The notes: generated by a model from the letters alone, not told the origin. A DNA stretch of 64,000 nucleotides from Butyrivibrio hungatei DSM 14810 (GCF_900143205.1 NZ_FRDH01000005.1:186001-250000); one strand, 5' to 3'. Shown: positions 26,401 to 35,812, numbered from the stretch's first letter. Numbers and translations are program-made.

Positions 26401-28589
26401 GAACAACAACAGACGTACTTGCCAACATGTTTACCAATTCAAATTCTAATTTCGTTGGCTGGAATACAAAGGCTGATGGAACAGGAACATGGTATGGAAC
26501 AACATACAATAACAAGACAATAAAGGTAAATGATAAGATTGTTCTTTATGCTCAGTGGAACAAGGAAGTAACATTCAAGGCGAACTTCATCGTTCAGGGT
26601 GAAGATGGTTCTTTCTACACAGATGGAGCACCTAACTATATCATGCAGAAAGAGTTCACAATCAAGCTGAAGGATGGCGAAACAAAGAGTGTTACTCCAG
26701 AAGTATATAAAAATAGTAATCCTTCAAAGATCTCAAGTTACCTTATACCTGCAATAGGCGGCGTTAAGATGATGTTTGATAGAAACATCGTTGATGAGCA
26801 GGGTGTTACTTATACAGTTGCTCCAGAAGAGGTTGCTGGTAACTGGTCAGGAACAGTAAGCGAAGATGGTGAGCAGTTAGTACTTAATATCTACTACTTG
26901 CGTGATGATTTTAGTACTGACGTAGTTGTTACATCATTAGACGAGGAATGGTTCTATGATGGAACAGCTCATGAGTATGACAAGGAAGAGAAGTTCACTT
27001 ACACAAGTTCATCTAAAAACATTGAGGTAACTGATGTTACACTTGCATCTAATAAAGTAACAAATGTAAGTGACAATAAGCTTGGTAACAATGAGATAAC
27101 AGCCCTTAAGATCAAGAATACTGAAACTGGTAAGGAATATTCATTAACAGTTAAGGATGGCAAGGTTGTAACAGGCGGCAATGCAGCAACAAAGGTAACT
27201 GTTGTAAACGGATCTCTTAAGATCAAGCCTAGAACAGTAACACTTACATCTAAGACTCTTACAAAGGAATTTGATCTCAAGGCTCTTACAGCTGATGAGA
27301 GAGTAGAGGCTGGCGAGACAGATGCAAAAGACATCACAGCAACAGCATTTAACGCTGAAACAGGTGAAGGATTTGTTTCTGGCGAAGGAATCGATGCTTC
27401 TAAGACAGTATTTACTGGAAGCAGAGTAGAAGTTGGTGGTACAGGTGAAGGTGAGAACGAATTTACTTATGTTCTTTCTTCAGGTCTTTTAAAAGAAACA
27501 AAGGCTGAGAACTACACTATTGCAACTGAGTTTGGTGATCTTGTAGTAACAGATAGAGAAGAGAAATTTGTTATCAAGGTTCGCCTTGGTGCTGAAGGAA
27601 ATGGTGGCGATACAGTACTTCCTTATAACGGAAGTTCGCAGCATGCTGACCTTACAGTTCATGTATATGTTGATGCTGAGAGTTCATCAGGTCTTGAGGA
27701 TCTTGTAAATAGACTTAACTCACTTTTATCAAATGTAACTAGCATTGGTACTCTTGTAGTTCATGCAGAGGAGAGTGAACCTGAAACTCCTGCAGGCAAG
27801 AAGGTAGATGCCGAAAAAGTTAAAGTCAATGGCGTAGAAGTTACTGTAGATAACCTCTATGTATCAGGCGGAGAAGGAACTGACGTAGGTAAATATCCTG
27901 TTGTTCTTAATTCAGATAATATGACTGTTGGTGCTGTTATCGATGGTAAAGAGATTGACCTTAGCAAGCAGGTTAGAATCGAAGTTGAGAACAATATCAC
28001 AAAAGTTACAGAAGAAGAGCAGGTTACAGAAGATCTTAACCCATCAGAAGTAGTTATCGGTAACCTTATTGTAGAAAAGAGAAATGTAACCCTTACATCT
28101 GCTTCTGCTAGAAAGCAGCAGGATGGAAATCCTCTTACAAACAGCACTGTTACAGTTTCTGGTGATGGATTTGCAAATGGTGAAGCTGGTCAGGAAGGTG
28201 CAATTTACAATGTAACTGGTTCAATTTCCAGTGAAGGAAGCACTCCTAACACATTCACATATACACTTCAGGAAAATACTAAGGCAGAGAACTACAACAT
28301 TACTACAGTATTTGGTACTCTTGAGATCTACACTGTTGGCGGAGAGGACAATCCTCCTGCAGAAGGTGGCACAGTAACAACAGCTGCTCCAGCTGCAGCT
28401 CCTGCAGGTGCAGTACTTGGTGCTAGAAGAGATCCTGCTGCAAATGGTCAGGCAGTACTTGGTGCTAGACGTGCTAGAACTGAAGATGCTACAAATAATA
28501 CAGGTAGATTTGTCGTAATCCTTATTGCTGCTGGTCTTGCTTCATGCATGACATTAGTTGGCAGAAAAAAGAAGGAAGAAAAAGAGTAA
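23463..28589 (+). CDS. Large secreted, wall- or membrane-anchored surface protein with InlB-type repeats
   Basis: 1708 residues. A signal peptide (basic start, hydrophobic core, likely cut after A33) precedes a Ser/Glu/Asp/Ala-rich low-complexity region to about residue 145. A beta domain ending HFSIYTLTLI follows (~150-300), then InlB/Listeria-Bacteroides-type repeats: one near 560-610 (TFLGWAES...ELYAIW), a diverged one near 790-835 (MTLYAKF), and one near 955-1032 (VTYNANNGG...LYAQW). Ig-like beta modules come next, with recurring KAENYTI/KAENYNI motifs (about residues 1160-1630). The C terminus has VLGARR twice (1651, 1665), then RTED, a hydrophobic helix and a positive tail, resembling a sortase sorting signal without LPXTG. 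AAAGGGAGG at 23446-23454 sets the start. Adhesion is likely but not shown. Confidence 0.85.
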   Translation: MCKEIKRFLSFVLALALILTTFSSDLASTKVYAVGSVEEMNESAGENEDGDIFESFSEVNEKSDAVDNANEGVVTEPSDESGVEATNIIASEENTSNEESTEVSTEETSVDASVDASSEASSEDASAVASTEASEDAATLASSVEELEFDQDKVIDGIKISLYAKKGVLPADAELRVEKVETSLEEKIEDAIDAETGSDVNVEKTYSYDINIYSESEGKNVQPEDGTVRVTFEQVHEASDKNLSLEVYHVKENDGEVQNVEKVATGNKNSTETEISFDAEHFSIYTLTLIEYHLIFENKINTITISMVNEKGESIGEDVSHTVSLGSLDFHETSVSAVAPSIPCYTFSKAKLGDKEFDLIKLKDGKVLARIDGFWSDEKVGEIKADSKVTFIYKESVYKTYDHLDLGFTDEEFKLYKNDPSTKIYAIVNGKKLKMGITGPDGGYDEELGTYEYRLDLGVNGAPESVKSTDTIVFEVEYKGQTYRYSPTSLENAKAYESCYYAHRYIQDVFGFDYYYNFTDQFVVVGNLIYNKNDGSATKPVADKQEEAHAASFTFIVKDIEDTGLGTYEGHTFLGWAESADAKVPQFKAGDSIVVEKNGRKELYAIWGDEDVYVPVYATDGSGKAVVNPQFKSILGLEYVQWDSYYPVGVIKLPASFFEGKTSPYITSEDDLNAVLDAVKAIDKSCLKDGGVGNANNTVAENLKYVQRDIGKDSNSKFTALFDYTYSPSISHPDGGSFKYHLDLRFTTNDVSFKGLYYVGEKHIETKDLGESTSYLSGAPLTYKDASDVVSAYSNGYKLEDIYTDEACTQKFNGLEAISANMTLYAKFTKSERESLAFFIIKDSYAGVPNAGPQDSKYYYPESGKYDWKGSAKNFDLLTPTYTGSNGYVSIYNWENGINQEYTGWAYDTGVKDKINAYVSSTFGSNFSESDVVWYVYKRQSGGSRHIDGYVAANVTYNANNGGTTADGKTEIAGNKVRFGTTTDVLANMFTNSNSNFVGWNTKADGTGTWYGTTYNNKTIKVNDKIVLYAQWNKEVTFKANFIVQGEDGSFYTDGAPNYIMQKEFTIKLKDGETKSVTPEVYKNSNPSKISSYLIPAIGGVKMMFDRNIVDEQGVTYTVAPEEVAGNWSGTVSEDGEQLVLNIYYLRDDFSTDVVVTSLDEEWFYDGTAHEYDKEEKFTYTSSSKNIEVTDVTLASNKVTNVSDNKLGNNEITALKIKNTETGKEYSLTVKDGKVVTGGNAATKVTVVNGSLKIKPRTVTLTSKTLTKEFDLKALTADERVEAGETDAKDITATAFNAETGEGFVSGEGIDASKTVFTGSRVEVGGTGEGENEFTYVLSSGLLKETKAENYTIATEFGDLVVTDREEKFVIKVRLGAEGNGGDTVLPYNGSSQHADLTVHVYVDAESSSGLEDLVNRLNSLLSNVTSIGTLVVHAEESEPETPAGKKVDAEKVKVNGVEVTVDNLYVSGGEGTDVGKYPVVLNSDNMTVGAVIDGKEIDLSKQVRIEVENNITKVTEEEQVTEDLNPSEVVIGNLIVEKRNVTLTSASARKQQDGNPLTNSTVTVSGDGFANGEAGQEGAIYNVTGSISSEGSTPNTFTYTLQENTKAENYNITTVFGTLEIYTVGGEDNPPAEGGTVTTAAPAAAPAGAVLGARRDPAANGQAVLGARRARTEDATNNTGRFVVILIAAGLASCMTLVGRKKKEEKE

Positions 28590-28618
28590 TATCAAACTTA
28601 AACAGGTACGTTTAACAT

Positions 28619-28650
28619 AAAAGAACTGGTGCTTTGCACCAGTTCTTTTT
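28619..28650 (+). terminator. Terminator after the surface protein gene
   Basis: Arms AAGAACTGGTGC / GCACCAGTTCTT with a TTT loop, flanked by A on the left and T on the right. Confidence 0.93.
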
Positions 28651-28721
28651 ATTTATCCTCGTTATTTGTGATTTTTGATAAAAACTGATAGTATAACCAT
28701 AGACTATTGGAGGATAAGATA

Positions 28722-30230
28722 TTGTTACCTGAAAAGTTTAAAGAACGCATGAGGGCGTACCTTTCAGAAAAAGAGTATGAGGAATTTATCTCATCTTTTG
28801 ATACTGATGAAAGATATCAGGCTCTTAGGATAAATGAATTAAAAAGCGATGTTTTAAGCGCAAAAGAGATGCTTTCTTACCTTGGAAATAATGTTCCATG
28901 GGAGAAAACAGCTTTTTATTATAATGAAGATCCAGCAAATATGGTAACTCCAGGAAAGCACCCCTATCATGAGGCGGGGCTTTATTACATTCAGGAGCCA
29001 AGCGCTATGTCGCCGGTGTGCTTTCTCGATCCAAAGCCTGGAGATAAGGTTCTTGATCTGTGTGCAGCTCCTGGAGGTAAGACAACTCAGATCGCTTCTA
29101 AGATGAAGGGACAGGGCATTCTTATAACCAATGAAATAAACAGGGACAGGGCGCGAATTCTTTCTCTAAACGTGGAGAGAATGGGAATCAGTAATGCTCT
29201 TGTAACTAATGAGGATTCAGCAAAGCTTGCCTCAGTATTTGAAGGCTATTTTGACAAGATATTAGTAGATGCACCATGCTCCGGTGAAGGAATGTTTAGG
29301 AAAAATGACAATGCAGCAGATGAATGGAGCATGGAGAACGTTAAGACCTGTGCCTTAAGACAGGAAGAAATATTAGACAATGCAGCCAAGATGCTTCTTC
29401 CAGGAGGAAGACTTGTGTATTCAACTTGCACCTTTGCTGCTGATGAAAATGAAGAGAGCATACTAAAGTTTCTGTTTGCTCATCCTGATTATCATGTAGT
29501 CAAGGTGGATGCCTTTGATGGCATGGATCCGGGAAGGGCTGAACTTATTAGCCCTGAGCTTAGAGCATCATTAGAAGCTAAAGATAAAGCTCTTTTTGAA
29601 AAGAGCTTTGATCAGGTCAAGTATTCTATAAGGCTGTGGCCTCATAAACTTAAAGGTGAGGGCCATTTTTTGTGCGTGCTTGAAAGAGATGGAGAGCTTT
29701 TAAAAGATTCATCTTTTGTGCCAGGTGGACGAAATATTCCTGCTAAGCCTGAATGTATCAAGCCATTTGAGACTTTTGTTATGGAGAGCTTAAAGTTTGA
29801 TAAAAAGACCTTTGAACTTAAGAGAGGAAATATATATTGCAGACTTGAAAGCGGGCAGGAACTTAAGGGCATTATATTTATGTTTGGAGATCAGATGTAC
29901 CTTGCTCCAGGCGAAATGCCTTCTGTAATGGGACTTAAATGTATGCGCCCGGGTCTTCACCTTGGAACTCTCAAAAAAGACAGATTTGAGCCCTCGCATG
30001 CGCTAGCTCTTTTCCTAAAAAAGGAAGATGTGAATATAGCCTTTGATCACGACGCAGACTCTGATGATATCAAAGCTTATCTTAATGGACAGACCATAAG
30101 AGCTGAGCTTTCAGGACAAAAGGGCTGGGCACTTGTTACAGTATCAGGCCTTAGTATTGGTTGGGCCAAGGCTGCAGGTGGTATGCTTAAGAATCATTAT
30201 CCCAAGGGACTTAGAATAAATTATGCGTAA
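28722..30230 (+). CDS. RsmB/RsmF-type 16S rRNA m5C methyltransferase
   Basis: SAM-dependent methyltransferase that makes 5-methylcytosine in rRNA. Motif I is DLCAAPGGKT, motif IV is DAPCSGEGMFRK and motif VI is YSTCTF, so both the releasing and the nucleophilic cysteines are present. A C-terminal RsmF-type extension (~residues 290-500) includes the PUA-like end GWALVTVSGLSIGWAKA. The frame is open from a TTG at 28707, but that codon lies inside the GGAGGA ribosome site (28709-28714); the TTG at 28722 has ideal spacing and gives 502 residues. It overlaps the ABC transporter gene by 8 bases. RsmF is the closer match in length and C-terminal domain; target cytosine unknown. Confidence 0.9.
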   Translation: MLPEKFKERMRAYLSEKEYEEFISSFDTDERYQALRINELKSDVLSAKEMLSYLGNNVPWEKTAFYYNEDPANMVTPGKHPYHEAGLYYIQEPSAMSPVCFLDPKPGDKVLDLCAAPGGKTTQIASKMKGQGILITNEINRDRARILSLNVERMGISNALVTNEDSAKLASVFEGYFDKILVDAPCSGEGMFRKNDNAADEWSMENVKTCALRQEEILDNAAKMLLPGGRLVYSTCTFAADENEESILKFLFAHPDYHVVKVDAFDGMDPGRAELISPELRASLEAKDKALFEKSFDQVKYSIRLWPHKLKGEGHFLCVLERDGELLKDSSFVPGGRNIPAKPECIKPFETFVMESLKFDKKTFELKRGNIYCRLESGQELKGIIFMFGDQMYLAPGEMPSVMGLKCMRPGLHLGTLKKDRFEPSHALALFLKKEDVNIAFDHDADSDDIKAYLNGQTIRAELSGQKGWALVTVSGLSIGWAKAAGGMLKNHYPKGLRINYA

Positions 30231-31947
30231 ATTACTGGTATTTTTAAAAGATTATAAGAAAGAGACAATATTAGGACCTTTATTTAAGCTTCTTGAAGCG
30301 TCCTTTGAACTCATGGTTCCTCTTGTTATCGCAGCAATGATAAATGACGGTATCAAGACTGGCAACAAAGAATATATTATTAAGATGAGCATTATTCTGG
30401 TGCTTTTATGTCTTGTTGGCTTTATAAGTGCAGTTACTGCCCAGTTCTTTGCAGCTAAAGCAGCAACAGGCTTTGCCAAGAAGGTAAAAAGAGCTCTTTT
30501 TGATAATATTCAAAAGCTTTCTTATACAGATATGGATCAGATCGGCACTTCAGCCATGATCACCAGAATGACAACTGATGTAAATCAGGTTCAGCAGGGC
30601 GTTAACATGACCATAAGACTACTTCTTAGGTCTCCTTTTGTTGTTTTGGGAGCCATGGTCATGGCCTTTACTATTGATTCAAGGCTCGCACTTATTTTCC
30701 TTGTTACAATAGTTCTTTTATCTGTTGTAGTGGCACTTATCATGGGATGGAGCATTCCAAGATATGGCAAGATTCAGGCTGGACTTGATACAGTTCTTAG
30801 ACTTACCAGAGAAAATCATAGCGGCGTTCGTGTTATCAGGGCTTTTGGCCTTGAGGACAGGGAAGTAAAGAACTTTAATAAGCAAAATAATGCCCTTATG
30901 AATCTTCAAAAATTCGTAGGAGGCGTATCGGCTCTCATGAATCCTCTTACTTTTGGTATTCTTAATCTTGCTGTAGCTTTTCTTATCTACAAGGGAGCAA
31001 TTGTTGTTAATTCAGGAGATCTTTCTCAAGGTGATATGGTAGCTCTTTATGACTATATGTCTCAGATACTTGTAGAGCTTATCAAGTTTGCCAATCTGAT
31101 TCTTACAATTACCAAGGCAATCGCATCTGGAAACAGAGTGCAAGAGCTTCTTGAACTTAAGTCTTCAATGGAAGATGGCTCAACAGATAGCTTTGAAAAA
31201 ACCAGCGAGCATGTTGTATTTAAGAATGTATCTATGAGATATGCAGGAGATAGCGAAGATTCTCTTGAAAATGTAGATCTTGTAGTTAATAGAGGTGAAA
31301 AGATTGGAGTTATCGGTGGTACTGGTAGCGGTAAATCTACATTCATAAATCTTATCCCCAGATTTTATGATGCAAGGGAAGGCGTTGTTTTATTTGATGG
31401 CAAGGATGTTAGGCAGTACAAGCTTGATGCCCTTAGGGATAAGATAGGAATCGTCCCTCAGAAGGCAGTTCTTTTCCATGGAACCATCAGAGACAACATC
31501 AAATGGGGCAAGAAGGATGCCACAGATGAAGAGATTTATGAAGCTTTATCTATAGCTCAGGCAAAAGAGATCGTGGATGGCAAGGAAGGTGGCCTTGACT
31601 TTGTAGTTGCTCAGGGCGGTAAAAACTTCTCTGGTGGTCAGAAGCAGAGACTTACTATTGCCAGAGCTCTTGTAAGAAAGCCTGAAGTTTTGATACTTGA
31701 TGATAGTGCTTCAGCTCTTGACTATATGACTGACAAGAATTTGCGAGAAGCTATAGCCAATATGCCTGATCCACCAACGACCTTTATTGTATCTCAGAGA
31801 ACATCCGCAGTTTCTACTTGTGACAAGATCGTGGTACTTGATAACGGCAAAGTTGTTGGCATTGGAAAGCATGACGAGCTTTTGAATAGCTGCGACCTTT
31901 ATAGGGAAATCTATGATTCTCAGTTCAAGAAGGAGGGAGCAGTATGA
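30223..31947 (+). CDS. ABC exporter half-transporter with degenerate ATP site (TM287/BmrC-like)
   Basis: 574 residues: six membrane helices (~1-300) fused to a nucleotide-binding domain. Walker A is GGTGSGKST and the signature is FSGGQKQR. The catalytic Glu after Walker B is Asp (D493-D494, LILDDSAS) and the switch histidine is Q525 (VSQRTS). These are the hallmarks of the non-hydrolysing subunit of heterodimeric exporters such as TM287/288, BmrCD and LmrCD. The gene overlaps the methyltransferase by 8 bases and its partner by 4 bases (ATGA). Drug or lipid export is typical; the substrate cannot be predicted. Confidence 0.93.
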   Translation: MRKLLVFLKDYKKETILGPLFKLLEASFELMVPLVIAAMINDGIKTGNKEYIIKMSIILVLLCLVGFISAVTAQFFAAKAATGFAKKVKRALFDNIQKLSYTDMDQIGTSAMITRMTTDVNQVQQGVNMTIRLLLRSPFVVLGAMVMAFTIDSRLALIFLVTIVLLSVVVALIMGWSIPRYGKIQAGLDTVLRLTRENHSGVRVIRAFGLEDREVKNFNKQNNALMNLQKFVGGVSALMNPLTFGILNLAVAFLIYKGAIVVNSGDLSQGDMVALYDYMSQILVELIKFANLILTITKAIASGNRVQELLELKSSMEDGSTDSFEKTSEHVVFKNVSMRYAGDSEDSLENVDLVVNRGEKIGVIGGTGSGKSTFINLIPRFYDAREGVVLFDGKDVRQYKLDALRDKIGIVPQKAVLFHGTIRDNIKWGKKDATDEEIYEALSIAQAKEIVDGKEGGLDFVVAQGGKNFSGGQKQRLTIARALVRKPEVLILDDSASALDYMTDKNLREAIANMPDPPTTFIVSQRTSAVSTCDKIVVLDNGKVVGIGKHDELLNSCDLYREIYDSQFKKEGAV

Positions 31948-33674
31948 AAAAAGGAACACTTAAAAAGGTATTAAGATATGCATCAAGATACAGATTTCTT
32001 ATATTTGTATCCTTGTTTCTTTCAATAGTTACAGCTCTTTTGACACTTTATGTGCCTATTCTTGTTGGTGATGCTATTGACTGCATAGTTGATACAGGCA
32101 AGGTAGATATGGCAAGGATTGTTAAGATCCTGTATCAGGTAGTGTTTGTGGTTCTTGCAATAGCTCTTTTCCAGTGGATCATGAACATCGCAAACAATAA
32201 GATCACCTTCCAGGTTGTAAGAGACGTAAGGGAGGATGCCTTCAAGAGACTTCAGCATCTTCCTTTTGAATACCTTGATTCCAAGCAGACTGGCGAGATA
32301 GTAAGCAGAGTTATCTCTGATGTTGATCTTTTTTCTGATGGACTACTTATGGGCTTTACACAGCTCTTTACTGGAGTTGTAACTATAGTAGCTACTCTTA
32401 TCATCATGTTTATGAAAAACTATAAGATAGCGCTGGTTGTAGTTTTCCTTACACCACTGTCACTTCTTGTGGCTAAGTTCATTGCTACCAGGTCCTTTAA
32501 TTATTTTAAGAGCCAAAGCGAGGCCAGGGCTGATCAGACAGCCTTTGTTGATGAGATGATAGGAAATCTCTCAGTAGTTAAGGCTTTTGCCCACGAAGAT
32601 GAGAATATGGAAGTGTTTGATGATATTAATGACAGACTTGAAAGGACAAGCATCAAGGCTACATTTATTTCATCACTTACTAATCCAGGAACCAGATTTA
32701 TCAACAACTTGGTTTATGCTGCAGTTGCTTTATTTGGCGCTTTTGCATGTATGGCTGGAACCATGACTATTGGCGGACTTGTCGTATTTCTTAGATATGC
32801 CAATCAGTATACCAAGCCATTTAATGAGATTACAGGCGTGGTTACAGAGCTTCAGAATTCACTTGTATGTGCTGAGAGAGTTTTTGCTCTTATTGAGGAA
32901 AAAGAAGAGATCCCTGAAGATAAGGATGCACCAGAAAGCTTTGAGCCTGAAGGTGTTGTAGACTTTGAAAATGTAGCATTTTCATATGATAAGTCTAAAA
33001 AGCTTATTGAAGACCTTGACCTTGATATCAAGAAAGGTCAGAGAGTAGCTATTGTTGGACCAACAGGAAGTGGTAAGACTACACTTATAAATCTTCTTAT
33101 GCGATTCTATGACGTAGATGAGGGCTCGATTAAGATTGATGGCTATGATCTTAGAAAGCTGAAAAGACGTGATATCAGAGACAACTTTGGTATGGTCCTT
33201 CAGGAAACATGGCTTCGAAATGGAACTATAAGAGATAATATCACTCTTGGAAGAGAAGGATTTACTGATGAAGAGATCATTGAAGCAGCTAAGGCTTCTC
33301 ATGCTCACAGCTTTATCAAGAGACTTCCAAATGGCTATGATACAGTTATTTCTGAAAATGGTGGTAATCTATCTCAAGGACAGAAGCAGCTCCTTTGTAT
33401 TACAAGAGTAATGCTGAGCATTCCTCCGATGCTGATACTTGATGAAGCTACGTCATCAATTGATACAAGCACTGAGATACGTATTCAGAAAGCCTTTAAC
33501 AGGATGATGAAAGGTCGAACAAGCTTTATTGTAGCTCACAGACTCTCAACTATAAGGGAAGCTGATGTAATTCTTGTTATGAAGGATGGACATATTATTG
33601 AAAAGGGAAATCATGAGGACTTGCTAGCTAAGCAGGGATTTTATTATAATCTTTATAACAGTCAGTTTGCATGA
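31944..33674 (+). CDS. ABC exporter half-transporter with canonical ATP site (TM288/BmrD-like)
   Basis: 576 residues, same fold as its upstream partner. Walker A is GPTGSGKTT, Walker B keeps the catalytic glutamate (D500-E501, LILDEATS) and the switch histidine H532 is present (VAHRLST). The signature reads LSQGQKQ instead of LSGGQ, the deviation expected in the subunit whose signature faces the degenerate site. The two subunits are therefore complementary: one working ATP site per heterodimer. Start codon overlaps the partner's stop (ATGA), ensuring balanced synthesis. Confidence 0.95.
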   Translation: MKKGTLKKVLRYASRYRFLIFVSLFLSIVTALLTLYVPILVGDAIDCIVDTGKVDMARIVKILYQVVFVVLAIALFQWIMNIANNKITFQVVRDVREDAFKRLQHLPFEYLDSKQTGEIVSRVISDVDLFSDGLLMGFTQLFTGVVTIVATLIIMFMKNYKIALVVVFLTPLSLLVAKFIATRSFNYFKSQSEARADQTAFVDEMIGNLSVVKAFAHEDENMEVFDDINDRLERTSIKATFISSLTNPGTRFINNLVYAAVALFGAFACMAGTMTIGGLVVFLRYANQYTKPFNEITGVVTELQNSLVCAERVFALIEEKEEIPEDKDAPESFEPEGVVDFENVAFSYDKSKKLIEDLDLDIKKGQRVAIVGPTGSGKTTLINLLMRFYDVDEGSIKIDGYDLRKLKRRDIRDNFGMVLQETWLRNGTIRDNITLGREGFTDEEIIEAAKASHAHSFIKRLPNGYDTVISENGGNLSQGQKQLLCITRVMLSIPPMLILDEATSSIDTSTEIRIQKAFNRMMKGRTSFIVAHRLSTIREADVILVMKDGHIIEKGNHEDLLAKQGFYYNLYNSQFA

Positions 33675-33773
33675 TAAAATATGTTTTTTAAAAGTATAGC
33701 AAATATTCACTAAAATGCGTTAATATGAAATAAGGATGGTGGGTTACAGACTTATTCGTTTTAGGAGATATAT

Positions 33774-35420
33774 ATGAACAAGCAGAACAGACCGGTTATA
33801 GTAATGGGACATAAGAATCCTGATACAGATTCAATCTGTGCAGCTATAACTTACGCTAACTTAAAAAGAAAGATTACAGGCGACGAGTACATTGCCTGCA
33901 GAGCTGGACATCTTAACGAGGAGACACAGTTTGTTTTGTCTCACTTTGGAGTTGAAGTTCCTTGCTATGTTAAGGATGTTAGAACACAGGTTAGGGACAT
34001 GGAAATCAAACAGCTTGAGGGTACAGAAAGAAATCTTTCTCTCAAGAATGCATGGGCCAAGATGAGAGATAATGAGGTTGTAACTCTTTGCGTAACTGAA
34101 GATGAAGAACTCCAGGGCATTGTTACAACTAATGATATCGTTGAGACATACATGGATGTTATCGATCCAAAGATCCTTTCTGAGGCAGGTACCTGCTACA
34201 GAAATATCGTAGAAACCCTTGATGGCGAGCTTATTGTGGGTGAGATCGATGACGTTTTAAAGAAGGGTAAGGTTGTTATTGCGGCAGCTAACCCTGATAT
34301 GATGGAGAATGTTATTGAGGAAGGCGACGTAGTAATCCTTGGTAATAGATATGACATGCAGTTGTGTGCTATTGAGATGAACGCAGGCTGTATCATAGTC
34401 TGTGAAGGTGCTGATGTAGCCAAGACTATTCAGATCCAGGCAAAAGAGCACGGAACCAAGATCATCACAACACCTCATGATACCTTTATTGTGGCAAGAC
34501 TTATAAACCAGTCAATGCCAATTGAATATGTAATGAAAAAGAATAATCTTGTAAGCTTCCACATGGATGATTACATTGAGGATATTCAGGAAGTAATGGC
34601 TCAGATGAGACATAGATATTTCCCTGTTCTTGACAAGAATGATCATTATATTGGTATGATCAGCCGAAGAAATTTCCTGGGTGCCAAGAAAAAGCAACTT
34701 ATCCTAGTGGACCACAATGAAAAGAATCAGGCAGTAAATGGTGCTGATACAGCTGAGATCCTTGAGATCATCGATCATCATAGACTTCGTACCATTGAAA
34801 CTGCAGGACCTGTATTTTTCAGAAATCAGCCACTTGGCTCAACATGTACCATCATCTATCTGATGTACAAGGAATATCAGGTTGAGATTGACAAGACTAT
34901 TGCTGGACTTCTAATGGCTGCTATTTTATCAGATACTCTTATGTTCAAGTCACCTACCTGCACACTTATAGACAAGCAGGCAGGAGAAGAGCTAGCTAGG
35001 ATCGCTGGCGTTGATTATGAGTCTTTTGCAAAAGAGATGTTCCATGCCGGATCAAATTTAAGTGGCAAGACAGCTACTGAGATCCTTCATCAGGACTTCA
35101 AGAAGTTTACTGTTGATGATCTTACTATCGGAATTGGCCAGATCAATTCCATGAGTGCTGAAGAGCTGACTGAGATCAAAGAAAAGATTATGCCTGAGCT
35201 TAGCAAGGTATCATCAGATGACGGACTTGATATGTTGTTCTTTATGCTTACAAATATCATTGATGAATCTTCTGAGGTTATCTTTACTGGAGCCAAGGCA
35301 CAGCATACATTAGGAAGTGCATTTGGAGTTACTCCAAAGGACGACAGCGCAATCCTTCCAGGAGTGGTATCCCGTAAGAAGCAGTTACTTCCTAACATTG
35401 TTGAAGCTATACAAAGCTAA
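33774..35420 (+). CDS. Manganese-dependent inorganic pyrophosphatase with CBS and DRTGG domains
   Basis: Family II pyrophosphatase (DHH/DHHA2) that hydrolyses PPi to phosphate in the cytoplasm. At 548 residues it is the regulated form. The catalytic start GHKNPDTDS (~residues 11-19) is followed by a CBS motif, a DRTGG domain (~130-240) and a second CBS motif (~245-300). The DHH domain then resumes with VDHNEKNQA, IDHHR and SDTLMFKSPT, and the DHHA2 domain ends with SRKKQ. CBS-type enzymes are controlled by adenine nucleotides and, with DRTGG, by diadenosine polyphosphates; that is family knowledge. TTTTAGGAGA precedes the ATG at a suitable distance. Confidence 0.95.
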   Translation: MNKQNRPVIVMGHKNPDTDSICAAITYANLKRKITGDEYIACRAGHLNEETQFVLSHFGVEVPCYVKDVRTQVRDMEIKQLEGTERNLSLKNAWAKMRDNEVVTLCVTEDEELQGIVTTNDIVETYMDVIDPKILSEAGTCYRNIVETLDGELIVGEIDDVLKKGKVVIAAANPDMMENVIEEGDVVILGNRYDMQLCAIEMNAGCIIVCEGADVAKTIQIQAKEHGTKIITTPHDTFIVARLINQSMPIEYVMKKNNLVSFHMDDYIEDIQEVMAQMRHRYFPVLDKNDHYIGMISRRNFLGAKKKQLILVDHNEKNQAVNGADTAEILEIIDHHRLRTIETAGPVFFRNQPLGSTCTIIYLMYKEYQVEIDKTIAGLLMAAILSDTLMFKSPTCTLIDKQAGEELARIAGVDYESFAKEMFHAGSNLSGKTATEILHQDFKKFTVDDLTIGIGQINSMSAEELTEIKEKIMPELSKVSSDDGLDMLFFMLTNIIDESSEVIFTGAKAQHTLGSAFGVTPKDDSAILPGVVSRKKQLLPNIVEAIQS

Positions 35421-35424
35421 GATA

Positions 35425-35482
35425 GGAAATCTTTGATTTCCGTGATCGAAGCTTGTTCTGTCGAGCGAAGCGAGAGCAGAAC
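35425..35482. repeat. Two adjacent hairpins in the leader of the orphan gene
   Basis: GGAAATC-TTT-GATTTCC (35425-35441) is followed by GTTCTG (35455-35460) pairing with CAGAAC (35477-35482), with TCG/CGA pairing inside. Neither has a T tract on the + strand. The first resembles the GGAAAT / ATTTCC core of the 23200 element. Confidence 0.55.
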
Positions 35483-35506
35483 TACCTTGAAAAATGGGAG
35501 GGGACT

Positions 35507-35809
35507 ATGGACGAATTACGTATGCGACTTTTACATGAGATTATGGGTGTATATGGTCCAAATCAGGGCCAATCTATTGGCGCTGTCATTATTCCTGCTT
35601 TTCTTGGAGATTTTAAGAAGGTCTTAGAGAAAACAGACTCCTTTGATGAGGTGTCAGAAGAGTATATGACAGAGGATAAGCGGATTCATTTAGTCCTATA
35701 TGGAAGAAAAGAGCTTGGACACAAGAGCTCTAACTTTGTTGTCACTGGATGCGACTTTAATGATAAGAGTCTTTTTGGTGCCTACGAAGATATGAATATA
35801 AAAATGTAA
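35507..35809 (+). CDS. Small hypothetical protein
   Basis: 100 residues, soluble, no recognised family. GGGAGGGG at 35496-35503 sets the ATG at 35507 (MDELRMRLLHEIMGVYG); the frame extends upstream only through the palindromic leader. The sequence suggests an alpha/beta fold: a helical start, a strand (IGAVIIPAF), and two later strands (IHLVLYGRKE, NFVVTGCDF). It lies 86 bases after the pyrophosphatase gene and ends with a terminator shared with the opposing tRNA. Confidence 0.65.
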   Translation: MDELRMRLLHEIMGVYGPNQGQSIGAVIIPAFLGDFKKVLEKTDSFDEVSEEYMTEDKRIHLVLYGRKELGHKSSNFVVTGCDFNDKSLFGAYEDMNIKM

Positions 35810-35812
35810 AGA

